This document shows positions 37,195-49,820 of a stretch of DNA of 64,000 bases, piece after piece. This stretch comes from Lineus longissimus. Taxonomy: Eukaryota > Nemertea > Pilidiophora > Heteronemertea > Lineidae. The notes under the pieces are model-generated. The model was not told where the DNA came from. It did no database searches and was given only the letters and a program-made list of their open reading frames with translations. The DNA lies in NCBI RefSeq assembly GCF_910592395.1, contig NC_088313.1, positions 19,546,437 to 19,610,436 on the forward strand. The letters run 5' to 3'. The stretch's first letter is position 1, and each line of letters begins with the position of its first letter. The position numbers and the translations under genes were made by a program.

Positions 37195-38616
37195 ATGTCT
37201 ATGACAAGCAATTCTTACCAATATTGGAGGGGTTATACCCCCTCATTTATCGGTCAAAACAAGGGAGCACCACCTCTAGCACAAATGCCTCACATGTGGT
37301 GAGTATGGTTTGTAGAAACGTACTTAAACACATGATTTGCTGCTCTTCAGAAAATGTTTTTTGTCCTGACATTTCTCACTTCTCTGTGTACAACACAGTA
37401 CAACAGTACATTACACACTGCACTTTCCCATCAATTCATGAACTATGTCCAGCTTTAGCTACCCTCCCAGGCTATGCTGTAATGGGTAACCGTCACTGAA
37501 CTCCCTTGCCAATTTTCCACCTCGGAGATGTTCTGTTAACGTATGGGAGAGGTTGATATTTTGCCATGTTGCCAAAGATTTACTCACTCAGTCGCTGTGC
37601 ATGTTTCTCTAAAGAGCATATCTCATTGTTTCTTTCAGGCAGCCAAATCTTCATGCCCATGGGCCTTATCATTGTAGTCATGCAGACTTCAAATATGTAA
37701 GTTTCTTCTGTTTTCTCAAGAGAACCTCACATGATCTCGATCTCTTCGACAGAACTCATTCAAGTATATATTTTTAAGCAATTCTGTCTGATTTCTTCTA
37801 CGTCGGTTATGCCTGATATTTTAGACAATCTTTTCAAGACTTCTTGTATTGCAGGCAGGCTGGATGAAATGGAGCAAGGAACACCCGGACTGGTATGCCA
37901 CAACGGCACATCAACAACATCCTGACTGGTATGAAAGAAAAGTGGCTGACATTAGAGATGGTAAGCAAACAATCAATGGTAGAGAATAGAATATGGATAG
38001 AAAACCTGACGATCGGTACTCTTCCCTTCCATGGAATAAAAGTGTGCTTTTCAACTTCCTGTTCGGTGAAGGTTGATCGTTACATTGGACATGTTGACGT
38101 GCTGAGATCACCAAAACCAGGAGAAGTCACCGTGGTGTAATGGCTGATGTCTCAGGCTTAAGTAGTCATGAGGACCCTGGCATATACCTGGTTTGATCCC
38201 CTCTGTCGGTATAAGACACCAGGCAGGCCTCTTATTGCCGTATGTACCTTATTCCTCGCTCCTCACTCCTCCAGTTTTAGAAATTTGTTATACATCTAGT
38301 CTAATCTTATCTATCTTCTTTCTCGATTTCAGCTGACAAGAAATACAGAAGATGGCACTGGGACCCACCGTCATATGCTACAGAGAGACGGATGGATGGT
38401 GTCCGGACATACATCGATGATGGTACTAGACCTGAAAATCTGCAGACCAGATCACTTGGCTACACAGGAAAACCCCAGAAGATTCCAATGGAAGTTCCAA
38501 TGCCAAAATGGGGACTGTACAACCCACCTCACTATGAGGAACCGGCCAGGTTAAACTCTTTCCCCCCAATTCGGGATAATGTTGATCATCCTTTAAAGAT
38601 GATGTCAAGATATTGA
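37195..38616 (+). CDS. Small Trp/His/Tyr-rich protein, probable axonemal protein (unrecognised)
   Basis: Exons are 37195-37300 (ATGTCTATGACAAGC...), about 37639-37697, about 37855-37961 and about 38331-38616 (TGA). The junctions are ATG-TG/G-CAG, TAT/GCA and GAT-G/CT-GAC, all with consensus GT and AG. The protein is about 185 residues. It has a repeated HPDWY motif (KEHPDWYATT and QQHPDWYERK), a His-rich N-terminal third and a basic Pro-rich C-terminus (VPMPKWGLYNPPHYEEP). There is no signal or membrane segment. Composition and head-to-head pairing with another Trp/Tyr-rich gene suggest a ciliary microtubule-associated protein, but the family is unrecognised. Intron 3 contains a tRNA-derived SINE-like sequence. 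Confidence 0.82.
38125..38206 (+). mobile_element. tRNA-derived SINE-like sequence in an intron
   Basis: A Pol III A box (TGGTGTAATGG at about 38133) and B box (GGTTTGATCCC at about 38190) are spaced as in a tRNA with a long variable arm. Flanking bases do not form a proper acceptor stem, so it is a SINE head rather than a gene. Confidence 0.6.
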
Positions 38617-39089
38617 ATGATTCTCTGATTATAAACACATGGTAATCACGAGAAGGGAGCCTATATTTATAATGGCTTGAATGTGTCTGCAAAATGCTTG
38701 TAGGTCTCATGGCTCCCTGAATATGTACCGTCCCTGACACTCTTGTGACTTCATCTCTTTGATCACACTCACATCCTTGCCATTGGCAATAGGGTCTCCC
38801 GGGGCGCAATATTTTTGTCACATCCAACATTTATCATGTTATTTCTATTAATTTGTTGTCTCTTGACAGTGTTGCAGCCAAAATTTAATCCGTCCATTCT
38901 CGCTAAAAATAGTCTGGCGATAGCTAGTCCATGTGTCTACTTCTCAGAGCAAGAGCAAGAAGAAGCAAATTATTTACACAAAAAGCTGTTTTGTATAATG
39001 CATATTATTGAGATATTTAAGAGAAGCATCCAGGGAATGTTTCAATCATTAAGTTATTTATCTTGTTTTACTTGTAGCATTCAAAAGAT

Positions 39090-39286
39090 CATGTGTGACC
39101 CGCCATGACAAAATGAGTCGCATGTCGCTCTGAGCTTGACAGGTTGAGACAGACTGGTTATTCATTTCACCATTGTCTGCCTTTTGTTAAATCGGAGCAT
39201 ATCAATTTCTTCTATTATGTCCTGGTGTCATTTTAGGCTCATCTTCTGTGCGACATGCGACTCATTTTGTCGTGGTGGGTCACATG
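39090..39286. repeat. ~197-bp foldback element with 37-39-bp inverted arms
   Basis: Arms 39090-39128 and 39250-39286 are reverse complements with two mismatches and a 2-nt gap; the core is GACTCATTTTGTC. It lies in the presumed 3' UTR or just downstream of the plus-strand gene ending at 38616. It is probably a non-autonomous DNA element. Confidence 0.75.
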
Positions 39287-39596
39287 TAGGCCTACTCATA
39301 AAATGCTAATTTGTTGAACTAACTGTGATTGTGTACTGATATTGTGTCATGTATTGTATTTATGGCTTTTTAATAGAAAAACTTATAAAAATTGGCAAAT
39401 AGATTGTTGTTGTTTCTATTCGAAGAAGGAATAAAGACTATTCTTTATGTATTCTTGATTATACTCATCACCAATGGTCAATAGACCAATGTCAATGGAC
39501 ATTCACTGACAGTTTTCTTATTGTTAATCAGAGCACAACCATTATGGAGGACAGCTTTCAAGCCGATTCCCTCTAATCGATGTTCCATTTCGTTAC

Positions 39597-40545
39597 CTAG
39601 TGTGCCTTGTCCCCAACTATGTGCCATTGCTCCTGTCTGCAGGGTGTGTCAGGTTCTACATGGTGCAACATGTCTCTTCTGGATGTGCCCTCCCCCTTCA
39701 AAGCCCACCATGTTGCTACAGAGTGTATGAAGTCTTTGCTGGATGCGCCATGCCCCTTTACTAGGCATACTCTGTCTGATCTGGATGTGTACTCTCCCAG
39801 CGGAGTGTACCATGTTGCTACAGGGTGGACCATGTCTCTACTGAATGTATCATTCTCTATAAGGTGTGCCGTGTTTCTAATAATGTACTATTGCAGGGTG
39901 TGCCACATGCTGCAGAGTGTACCATGTTTCTACTGGGTGTGCCTTCTCTATGCAGGGTGTGATATGTAGTTACAGGGTGTACCTGATGTCTTTGTTCGAT
40001 GTGCCATCTCCACTGACCATGACATGTCTCTCCTGGATGTGTCATGTCTATACAGGGTTTTTGAACCGAATCCAATTCTGCTCTTGGTGTTCAAGTACTT
40101 GACTGGGGAGGTTCAGGATATCTCAGATCCATGATTCAGTTAAGAAGGATCAATCGCCAAAGCCTTAGATCAGGATCTGCGATGTTCCTTGAGGTTCCTC
40201 GGTTCAAGTGCCAGACTCTTGGTGGTCGTTCCTTTGCTCCAGAACTGTGGAACCAGCTGCCACAAAAGCTCCATAACATTGATTCCCTCCGGACTTTCAA
40301 GTCCCTCCTAAAGGCCCACCCTTTTGCAGTTGCCTTTGGGGAAAAAGGCGCTCCAGAATACCCACTCACTGAGTAATTGGGGTGCTCTACAAATGCCAAC
40401 ATTGCTTGATTGATTGTGTGATACAAAGCTACAGGGTTGCACAATGTCTCGTTCGGATGTACTTTCTCTCGACATGGTGTCACCATTATGTCTTCACGGT
40501 GTGACTGGTCTTTCCTGGATGTGCACATCAAGGTGTGCATTCCTA
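39597..40545. repeat. Degenerate minisatellite (about 20-bp units), interrupted
   Basis: Irregular units such as GGTGTACCATGTTGCTACA and TGTCTCTACTGGATGTGCC recur from 39597 to about 40075 and again from about 40425 to 40545. They form a loose higher-order pattern of about 60 bp. The break between the two blocks is occupied by a retroelement fragment. The ORFs across it are open only because the repeat lacks stops. Confidence 0.7.
40081..40412 (+). mobile_element. 5'-truncated non-LTR retrotransposon fragment (ORF2 C-terminus)
   Basis: The frame at 40131-40376 encodes a segment of the type VPRFKCQTLGGRSFAPELWNQLPQKL followed by SLRTFKSLLKAH. This matches the conserved tail after the reverse transcriptase of CR1/L2-like and related LINEs (consensus 'G.RSF....P.LWN.LP......S...FK..LK'). 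A short 3' UTR ending in TTGATTGATTG follows. It is a dead fragment inserted in the minisatellite. Confidence 0.7.
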
Positions 40546-41416
40546 AAACATTACAAGGAAAATCATATTTCGAATGCAATGCAATTTATTTGCAAATTTA
40601 AACCAATAACATGAATTAAAAATAAGTAAATCCTTCTTGAAAAGTTTGCATTTGGTAGACTAATTACAAATTGGCAAGTTCATATTCTGCAAAGTTATTT
40701 TCCATGGAGACCATAAACGTTCGTCTGTATTACCCTTTCAAGACTGGTGACTGAAGATGAAGAACACTTTCTCTTCAAATAAGATAGTTGCATTGAAGGC
40801 TGTGACTGTCATAAATATCATATTTCTTGTATCAAAGCGCCACAGTCTCTTCTTTTGTGTACCTTGCCAATTTGGAAGTTGCCAATGGACAGAATAATGA
40901 TGAAGTACATGTATATCACAGTTGGGTTGTAATTTTCATCTAATGGAATTTCAGCAACAGATTATCGGGAAATGAAAAGATTGACTCATAGTTCTCGATA
41001 TGGCTAACCAACTTCTAAATTGAAGTCAAAACACCGTCAATAGTGCAATAAATTGGCTCCTACCAATATCTTTATCAACAAGGCATGAAAGTGTCGAAAT
41101 AAGCCTCTGTAATGAAATATGTAGGAGACAGCAGTAGCTCACATTTTTAACATCCTTAAGCAGAAACAGCTGGGTTGATTACAACATGCATAAGATTACT
41201 ACTGGTATTGCCAGTTTCAACCACTGACACTGTCTGACCCACACTGCGGCTGGCCTCATCAGGAAAGCCTTGAATAAGGCTAAGGTATCAAATAGTTTCT
41301 CTTTTCTAAATGTTCACAAAATATCATTTTTTAGGGTAAGATATTGACAGAAAGTACAAGCAATGAGTATATCTTATAAGGACGGAATTCAAATGGACTG
41401 ATCGGAATGTTCAAGT
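40546..41416. other. Spacer, no gene seen
   Basis: A/T-rich sequence downstream of CFAP58 (which ends at 41417 on the minus strand). It probably includes the CFAP58 3' UTR. No other supported feature. Confidence 0.45.
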
Positions 41417-44400
41417 TTACACCACACCCTTTGAGGGCTGTTTTAGATTGAAACCTCCACCTGTGAATCTTGGTCCATCGTTCCTCTGCGGCTGTATGAT
41501 TGGTGCTCCTGCCTGTGCTATAGCACGCTCTCGTTCCCTACAAGAAGAAATAATCACAATGTAAGGAAGGTGACAAATGTATCAAACATTGGTCTAAAGT
41601 GATTTTCTTTTTTTCAACCATTTTCTTATCGTCATTGTCCTAGGTAACTAATTAGAAGCAGACATATTTAGAGAGGACACTCCTACTTACTTTTGTTGTT
41701 GTTCTTTTCGTTTCTGCATGTAATACTTCTTCTTGACTTCTTGAAGTTCTCTGGCCAGGCGTTCAATCTCGTACTTGTATTCATTCACCTGCGATTCGTA
41801 CATGTTCAGCTCAGATGCCATCGTCTGAAATAAGGGGAACCATTAAGGTGAGATTCAGTACATTCGGCACCCTGGACAAGAAGATGACACAATGGGAATA
41901 CAGGCACTACCGGTTAGTTACTAGAGTAACCACCTGATGGCTCTACCAAACCAAAAGAATGTCAACTGGCAAGCCCTGCCCACTTGAACTGACCTGGACC
42001 CCAGACCTGAACAGAACAAGACCTCAACCCAGCCTTGCAGCTTGGAGTGGTACTGGTGAGGCGACCTAATTGGTATATGTTTATCCAGTTAAGGGGCTCA
42101 AGTCACCATGTCACCAGTCAATCCTTCTTTCAGAATCTGCGGACACAACAACAGAGCAACTGACCTTCATTTGTTTTGTCTTTTCTTTGAGCGTCTGCTG
42201 ATAGATCTGGAGCTGTTCGGCCACCTCAGGCCCGGGCTGACGAGCAAGGATGTGTTTCAATTCTACGTAAAGTTTCTCTTTTTCTTGAATGAGGAGTTCC
42301 TTCTCGACCACCTCCTCTGTCTTGGCAATGAGACGCTTCTGCAGAGTCTGGATCTTTTGGATCATCTCATAGGTGCTTGGATCACTGCCCTGTTTAACAA
42401 GAAAGAAGAAAGTAAGCCAAAGGTCAATTGACCCACAATCATGGGACTGATAGATGAAGAGGATTGAAAAAAGTTGAACCTCTCTTGTAACAACACCATA
42501 AGGACTGACCAATGCTGCCCTCAGTAGGGAGGTGTGCTGAGTACAGAGGTCAAATTGTTGTACATGTTGTATAGAAACGACCCATTTGAGCTCAGAATTG
42601 CAAAACAAGAATTTTCTAAGTTTACCTCTAATTTCCTCCACCTGTGGATGTTCATTGGGTTCTCCAACTCTTCCTCCAAGGCCTTACACCTCGTCCTCTC
42701 TCTCAGAAGTTCTCGCTGAATATGGTAAACCTCACGACGAAGGTCGTCAACATTTGCTACGCTCTTCTGCAGGATACCCTTCTCGCGGCGGAGTTTCTTG
42801 ATCTCAAGTTTTAGGACACGGATGTCCTCCAATCGCTGGTTGTATTGGATCTCACCCTTGTTCAGTGTGGACTGTTGGATTTTGATTTTCTCATACAGGA
42901 GGGCTAATTCGTCATTCCTGCGGACAAGCTGGGTACCGAGGATGTCTCGTTCACTGATCACCTGAAAAAGTTAGTAAATCCTGTTTGATATGGTCAGGGC
43001 TTCAAACATGGTATTGTGTAAGAGCGTTAAAGACAATTCTTTGCATTTCAAGCATTTTGTGAACTACGTCAAATTGCCTGAAGTCATTATGTAGATTGGC
43101 TCCGTGGGTCAAGATTGACAGTAATTTGGCCAAGTTCACATCCTGATAACTACCATGACCTGACGGCTGTCAACCTTGATGGGCAGTGAAAAGTTTCTCC
43201 ATGTCTCACCTGATCCAGCTCCTTCTTCTGTCGCACCCTCTCAGCGTCCGCCTCAGCAATGATCTTAAGCAGCTTCCTCTCCTCAGCCTCCTGGGCCTCA
43301 ATGTAAGCCTTGCTATCCTCGGCCTGCTGCTTCATCCTCTGTAACTCAGCCTTCAGAGCCTCCTTCTCCTTCTCCACCCGGTGGTGCTCGAGGTTCTCCT
43401 TGACCAACGCAGCCTCTTTGCTGGAGATCTCCTCCTTCAGCTGGTCGATCTGGTGGTTCATGATTTTCAATTTGCGCTTCATCTCAGTGATTTCATCCTA
43501 GAAAACAAGCACAATCATACATCGATTTCCTTACAAATTTAGTTATTCGCACATTTACCTACTTGCCCACTTAGTTACTGATTTGTCATGATGGTAGTAG
43601 CCCTTATACACAAACAAAACCATAGATCTCAAACAGCATCAACAGCTTTAAACTCAACAACGCAAAACAACTCAAGTCACATTCCATGAACTTATCTTAT
43701 GATTCATTTTTCATTTCGCCTCACGACCACCCTCAAACGGCATTCAATAGATTTAGAAATCTTCCAGACATACCTGCGACTCAATCAAGTTCTTGCTGTA
43801 GAGATTCCTATCGCTGCGGACCGCTTCGTACAAATTTTGCTGCTGTTTGAGTTTGGTCTCAGCCTCCGCAATCTTCTTCTTGTAATCGAAGATCTGCATC
43901 TCGCGCACCTTGACATCTTCCATGTGTTGGAGAACCTAGATGAAACAAATCAAAATACATAATTATAAACAACATGGCAATTGGTTTTACTAAAGCTCAA
44001 TCTACTAGTTTTATCAGAGTCTAGAAGAGAAACAGGACATGAATCACAGCTGCCTCCAAATCAGTTGTGCGTATTCACTGTGCTGTTTCTACTGTGAGAA
44101 GTGTACGCCTACCTTCTGAGTGAGATCACTGGCTTCATTGATGTATCTGTCCCGCTCTTTCTCCAACTGGTAGATAATCTTCCTCTGCTTCTGCGCCTCT
44201 TCCTTGTAATTCTGAATCTCCTGCTCGAGGTTCTTCTTGGACTGCTCATGCAGTTTCACCAAGTTCAGCTGCTTCTGGGTGGCACTGGCTGCCTTCAACA
44301 TGTTCTGGAAAGGAAGAACGTAGGAAATTTAGTGAAGGAACTCGAAATCACATGTCTCATTACCTTTAAGAGGACTCTTACAAAATAACCACATCAGCAT

Positions 44401-47075
44401 GGTGGAAAACCGTTCCAGATAGTTCCTTAATGTGGTTCAATGCCTTTGTTACTTTCACAACTGGTCCTTGGGCTGCAGTACCGTACCTTATTCAGGATGT
44501 CCCTCTCCCGCACCAAGTCATCAATGGCCTTCTTGTCCAACTCGGCTTGCTTCTTGGCAGATTCCAACTCTGAAATATTTGCAGCAGTAGCGATCAGTAC
44601 AGATCGGATGAGTATAAGAAAATAGGAGACAATAAAAAACAACAGTGTGGACTTAAATACATCTCCATATCTAAAAGGGTCCATCGATCTACTGGTATCT
44701 GGTGAGGCTCAACAAGACGCTGAAACCATGCATCAGCCCTTCTAGAGTGAAGGCTTGTAACCAGCAACCAAGTGCAGCACCTCCGAACAACCATAACTGA
44801 CTGACACCAGCTCTACAATAAACCCATACAGCCAACAGAATCTGCTCTCACCACTTCCGTTTTCAAACACAGAACAGTTGCATACCTCTTTCTAGACCAG
44901 TAATCTGGTTCTTAAGTGTCTCTTTCTGTTGTTCAACCTCCATCTTTTGTTCATCGACGTTGCGCAATTTTCGCTGGATGGTTTCACGCATCTTGTTCAA
45001 ACGCTGCACCTCCGTCTTCAGGCCATTCACTTCTTCCTCCTTAGACTGAAATGGAATTCAAAAATTAATCAAAATAATTCCTTTCAAAAACTTACTTTTA
45101 TATTTGGATGCTATTTGGCAGCTCTCAAAACTCATGGTCGCCATTGACCACAGTGGAGAAAATCATCTCGAAAAGAAGAGAAGAAGAATAACGCCGATTT
45201 GAAAGTGTCATCTCTGACATTTGAAATTTGTTTCAACTCATGGAAGATAATTTCTGCGTACCTTGAGTTCAGCTACTCGCTGTTGGTTCTCCCCGGCTTG
45301 ATGGTCAACCATGATCAACATACCCTCATAGTCTGACTGAACCTTCTGGAATCGGGCAGTCAGGATGTCAAACTCTTTTACTGTCCTCTCATTGTTGATC
45401 TGTAAAAAAAAACAAAAAAATCACATCAGAATGATACATTCAAAGAAATGTAAAGCGACTTGTATGATGCATAGTTGTAAAAAATTGTGTTGAAAATTTG
45501 TTATGGGGGTCATTGGGGGGGGGGGGGAACAAAGTAGCCGACCTATGCCATGGGGTCAGCCTTTGTTGATTCCGACATTGGCCAGTGCTGACATCAAAAT
45601 CAATAGAGACTGACCCCATAACCCGAGGAAGCTTAACCACTCCACCGCAAGAGACGTTCATTGAGGCAAATTTCCCACCCAACGTACCCTCTGCTCTTTG
45701 AGAGACTGCTCCAGCTTGCTGACATCCTGCTTGTACCTCTCAATCGAGAAAGCCATACTCTTGATCTCAGAGCCCTTGGCATCCATGTCTGCTTTAGCTT
45801 GCTTCAGCTCACGGTCAATCTTCTCCTTCTTCCTTCCCTCACGCTGAGCTTCATTGCTGCGGACCTGGATGTCTTGGGTGAGCTAAAAATGAAAGAACCA
45901 AAGTTGATTACAACAGATTACCAGTAAATTTTTATTACTAGCAATTAAGATTACCTCCACTGGTACTTTATTCACTTCTGACAAAATATAGCTGATCTGA
46001 CGATAATTTAACTACTTTTTCAGGAGTGCCAACAAGTAGCATTGACAAAGAAGGATCTGTCACACACATTCGGTTTGGCACAAAAAATATTAAGATTGAC
46101 ATGATATCTGATGGGTAACCATAGTAACCTACCTCAGATATCTTGAGGTTAGCCTCCTCCTTGGCTTGTTCGAGGTTGGCTTGTTGCTGCTGAGCATTTG
46201 CAACGTTCTCACGAAGTTTGACGATCTCAACAAGCTGGTCATCTCTCTCTTTGGTCAGTTCTTCCTTGATCTTCAGCAGCTCATTCACGCTGTGTTCCTG
46301 ACCCATGGTGAGGCCAGCTCCCTGCTCAACCAACTTGCTAAGGTTTGAGATCTCGAGCTTCAGAGATTGAATGGTCTCGCGAGCACGGGTCTCCTTCTCG
46401 TGGGCAGCATCTACCATCTTCCATGCTTTCTCAATTTCCTTTTTCAGGGATGCAATTGTTGTTTGATCCTCCTGGGAAAGTTTCAGAGCAGTGGAAACCT
46501 TGGCAGAATTCGCCACAATCTCGGCATTGAGCTCACGACATTTTTGCATCAACCTCTTCTCACTGTCATGAGATTTCTTTAGTGCCTTGTGAAGCTTCTC
46601 ATACTCAGCTCGGAATTTCTCCAAACTCCTATCTCCCACAAGCTCAGACAGAACCTCTTGGAAGTCCTTCTCAAGGGCCTCAAAGGCACTGTCATCAATG
46701 GAGGCCTTCTCCTTGAAACCCTCCTTCTTTTCCTGGATGAAAATCAAAGAAAAAAAAAATCAGTCCGTGATTATGATGCAGAGTGCCAGAGTCAGTGAGC
46801 ACTCCTTAACTTATGTCAAAATGTACTTAATCAAAATACACTGTGATCATACATGCCATTGCAGTATAGCTCGTGCACAGCACAGTGGAAGTGTGCAGTC
46901 TGGCCAGTGCAGTAGGCCTACTGCAGATGATGACAAATGGATGATGCGGCGTGAATCCGTGATTGAGATGTGCAAAGATATTTTCCAATTCAACTGTTCA
47001 TGTGAAGGGAAACGCTGAAAAATTCCGCCGGACGTGTTTTGTAGATTCTATGATAGAAATACCTACCTCAGACAT
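41417..47075 (-). CDS. CFAP58: Cilia- and flagella-associated protein 58, complete, 13 exons
   Basis: Exons: 47067-47075 (MSE), 46133-46732, 45688-45882, 45262-45399, 44886-45045, 44487-44569, 44113-44304, 43774-43935, 43210-43497, 42626-42961, 42165-42389, 41691-41824 and 41417-41537 (TAA). All splice phases agree and the sum is 2,643 nt, 880 residues, close to the roughly 870 of vertebrate CFAP58. The protein is coiled coil almost throughout. It carries the family's hallmark segments: LEKFRAEYEKLH, KRLMQKCRELNAEIVANSAK, LKKEIEKAWKMVDAA, ERDILGTQLVRRNDELALLY, NIHRWRKLE, ELKHILARQPGPE and the C-terminal GPRFTGGGF. CFAP58 is a conserved axonemal/mid-piece protein needed for sperm flagella and cilia. 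The first exon encodes only three codons, so start finders tend to miss it. Lys/Glu-rich plus-strand ORFs here are antisense shadows. Confidence 0.97.
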
Positions 47076-48665
47076 GACCTCAAATCTGATTCACACCACG
47101 GAAACAGATCAAAACTCGTTTTTTGGTCACCACTTTTTAACTTTTCTGACACTATTTACAACCCGTTACCATGGCGTGCCGCAATCCGCCGGATAAAGGC
47201 CCGCTTCAAAAATACTTCTAATAAACCTCGACATTTTTATGTTATTAGTGTTATTCATGCAAACATCTGACTTATATTTCAAAATGTACATGTTATGTGA
47301 TACATATTTTTTTGTTGATGGTTCTGCAATGCGTGATTTGATTAATAAGCAAACAAAGTAGTTCGGCAACGGCGTAATAATCAATTTTGTTAGTTCCATT
47401 TAATCACGCGAGGGGTGAGGCTAGATCAAGAGTGTTTCAAGGAGGTGTTATGGCGGCGTAAGCACATGGCGATGTGTCAGATGGTCACGTGATTGTCATA
47501 ACCGAGGAGGACTACGGCAGTTACCGGTAGGGTGTACAGTCTGTAGTTCGCCTCAGTCTTACTTCACTGGCAAGCTACTAAAGTGGACATGAAAGGTAGA
47601 ATTGAAAAAGCTATTAAGTCTCAATTCACGTCTTACTTTCATGGTTGGTGTTTTTTGAATTTTCGGTTTGTTTTGGTAACTAAACTACTGTTTCAGTCAC
47701 TTGCATTGCTCTTCTTTCTAATTATTTGGGCAATTACGATATCTATGTGTTTTCTTATTAATTGATTTTGAGCATAAAAGTGATGTTGCATTTTTTGCTT
47801 TTCCGTTTGTTTTCCTTTGCTGGTAGCAGTTCATGGTAGCACGTGGGAGGACATATTATCGTTACTCCAAAGTGCGTATTATATTCCTCGTTTATACTGA
47901 TATTTGATCGATATCCATATCGGCATACAATTCACCTTGCCTGCGTTTATATCGAACGGGTATGCAAAACACATTGATATTTGATTGTCACTGAGGAAGA
48001 ATGATTCTGTGCGTGACGGTGGTGGGGAGCTGCAACATCTTGCAAACAGTGCCTACAACACGACTTCTCCTTACGCATGTTTCTGAGCCTGTTGAATTGA
48101 GGGATTAAGTATATTATCGAGTGAAATGGCCTGATATTGTCAGCTGGGCATTTCGGCCCGTTCCGAATTGAAAGAGCTTCTTATGAAGTATACGTATGCT
48201 GCGAAATTCAAAGACCAGTATCTCAGTGGACGGGCTCATGGTGGACTAATTTCCTTGTCTGAACTTGTCTCCCCCGTATGTCGGTGGCTTAGAACGGATT
48301 ACCCTGCGGATTATTATTGACAAACGGTAAAACGCAAACTGCACTGTTGTCGATCGAAATATCACGTATTTGGTTCCTTTAGAACCAACTAAATAGACCA
48401 GAATTAATGTGGCATTTTGGTATTGGACATCACCGAGGAACATGTGTACCATTGTATTATATATGTGAGTTGATTGATTTTGGGCTAGACCCGGTGGAGA
48501 AGAGTATGCATAGCACAGCGTGTAATTGGCATATACATGTACTTTACTTTACTTTACTTATACACCAGTACAGCAGTCGTGAACAATTAGAGCTCCATAG
48601 TAAAATCGTGAGCGCGAATATTGCCACCTACGTCACCGCGATAGTCTTCGTGAGTAGTCACTGTG
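47076..48665. other. Spacer between two divergent genes
   Basis: Holds the promoters of CFAP58 (minus) and the glycosyltransferase (plus). No additional ORF with support. A short A/T-rich hydrophobic ORF near 47583 is not convincing. Confidence 0.4.
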
Positions 48666-49820
48666 ATGGGGTCATGGCGGCATATATCGTTGACCATTGT
48701 CAAAGGTTTGATCCTAGTTGTGTTGCTTTGGCAGTTGGCGGCCTTTCTATCGTCCGGTTGGATTCACGAGAAGATGCAGGGCACATACGTTCAAGTAGCT
48801 GATAACATGAGAGAAAAAGCTAAGAAGATAAGAGTAGCTGACATGGGAGAAAAAGCCAAGATAAAAGTGTACTCCACTGTGAAACGGATTGGAAATATCG
48901 TCACGAACTCAACGAGAAGTGGCGAATTCGACAGGGTTCCAAAGATCATCCATCAAACGTACAGATCTAAAGATATACCAAACGCTTACAAAGGCTGCAT
49001 CAAATCCTGCTTAAGTTTGAACCAGAATTGGACGTATATGTTTTGGACGGATGATGATGGATTACGACTCGTCAGGGACCATTACCCCAAGTATCTTTCG
49101 TTGATAAAACGTTACGAGCACTACAGTTACCACCGATTGTTACGTGCGGACGCGCTGCGTTATATCATCCTTTACCATTATGGTGGCATCTATTTAGACA
49201 TGGATTTCGATTGTTTGAAACCTTTCGACAAACTTCTGGATTTCGGGACGTGTGTGCTAGCACCTGAGGTTCATGTTCAAAGTTTTATGATCTACAAAAT
49301 CCCCAGCTTAATTTCTAACGCCATAATGATAGCGAGGCCTCGCCATCCTTTCTTTCGTCACGTTATATACAACTTGGCGAAGTTTCTGACGCCTGGCCAG
49401 CGGGTTGTGATCCGCCTGACGGGTCCTATTGCTCTGCAGCATATGCTGGAAGACTTCACGAAGAAGCCCTGCAGAAAGGGGGACAGGATGTGTGAGGTAA
49501 CCGTCATAGACCCTTTACTCCTTTTACCCACCGCGGATACGACGCAATACCCCAAAATGGTGAAATTCGTCGAGAGCACTTGTCACAAGGAACAATTGAC
49601 AGAATCGGAAGGGAAAGTGTGTAAATGGACTAAAGACAACAAGTTTCATCTTAATAACAATTCCATTCCTGCTAAAGCTTTTACTAATCATCTGTGGATG
49701 CACCTGGAATATTTCAAACTGTCTAACAAGGGTAGGACTTCCATTGATACAATTATGGCTGAGAGTCATCACAGTCCAGTGCGAAGATACGGACAAGTGA
49801 CGCCGACGATACGGGGTTAG
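48666..49820 (+). CDS. Type II membrane glycosyltransferase of the DXD-sugar (GT32-like) family
   Basis: A single exon of 384 residues. The true start is ATG at 48666; the upstream GTG codon is not a start in a nuclear gene. An N-terminal anchor (about residues 11-30, VKGLILVVLLWQLAAFL) follows a short cytosolic tail, as in Golgi type II enzymes. A charged stem leads into the catalytic part: PKIIHQTYRSKDIP, WTYMFWTDDD, then RADALRYIILYHYGGIYLD with the metal-binding DMDFD motif. This is the signature of the Gly_transf_sug (PF04488) family, which includes fungal inositol-phosphoceramide mannosyltransferases and alpha-1,4-galactosyltransferase-like enzymes. The donor and acceptor sugars cannot be deduced. 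The family's usual Golgi location and nucleotide-sugar use are assumed. An NST sequon lies in the stem. Confidence 0.92.
   Translation: MGSWRHISLTIVKGLILVVLLWQLAAFLSSGWIHEKMQGTYVQVADNMREKAKKIRVADMGEKAKIKVYSTVKRIGNIVTNSTRSGEFDRVPKIIHQTYRSKDIPNAYKGCIKSCLSLNQNWTYMFWTDDDGLRLVRDHYPKYLSLIKRYEHYSYHRLLRADALRYIILYHYGGIYLDMDFDCLKPFDKLLDFGTCVLAPEVHVQSFMIYKIPSLISNAIMIARPRHPFFRHVIYNLAKFLTPGQRVVIRLTGPIALQHMLEDFTKKPCRKGDRMCEVTVIDPLLLLPTADTTQYPKMVKFVESTCHKEQLTESEGKVCKWTKDNKFHLNNNSIPAKAFTNHLWMHLEYFKLSNKGRTSIDTIMAESHHSPVRRYGQVTPTIRG

Noticed and set aside
39597-40075. Long ORFs through the minisatellite
   Set aside because: Open only because the repeat unit lacks stop codons; no start context, splice sites or domain.
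42108-46582. Leu-rich plus-strand ORFs across the CFAP58 locus
   Set aside because: Antisense of Lys/Glu-rich coiled coil; CFAP58 identity on the minus strand is clear.
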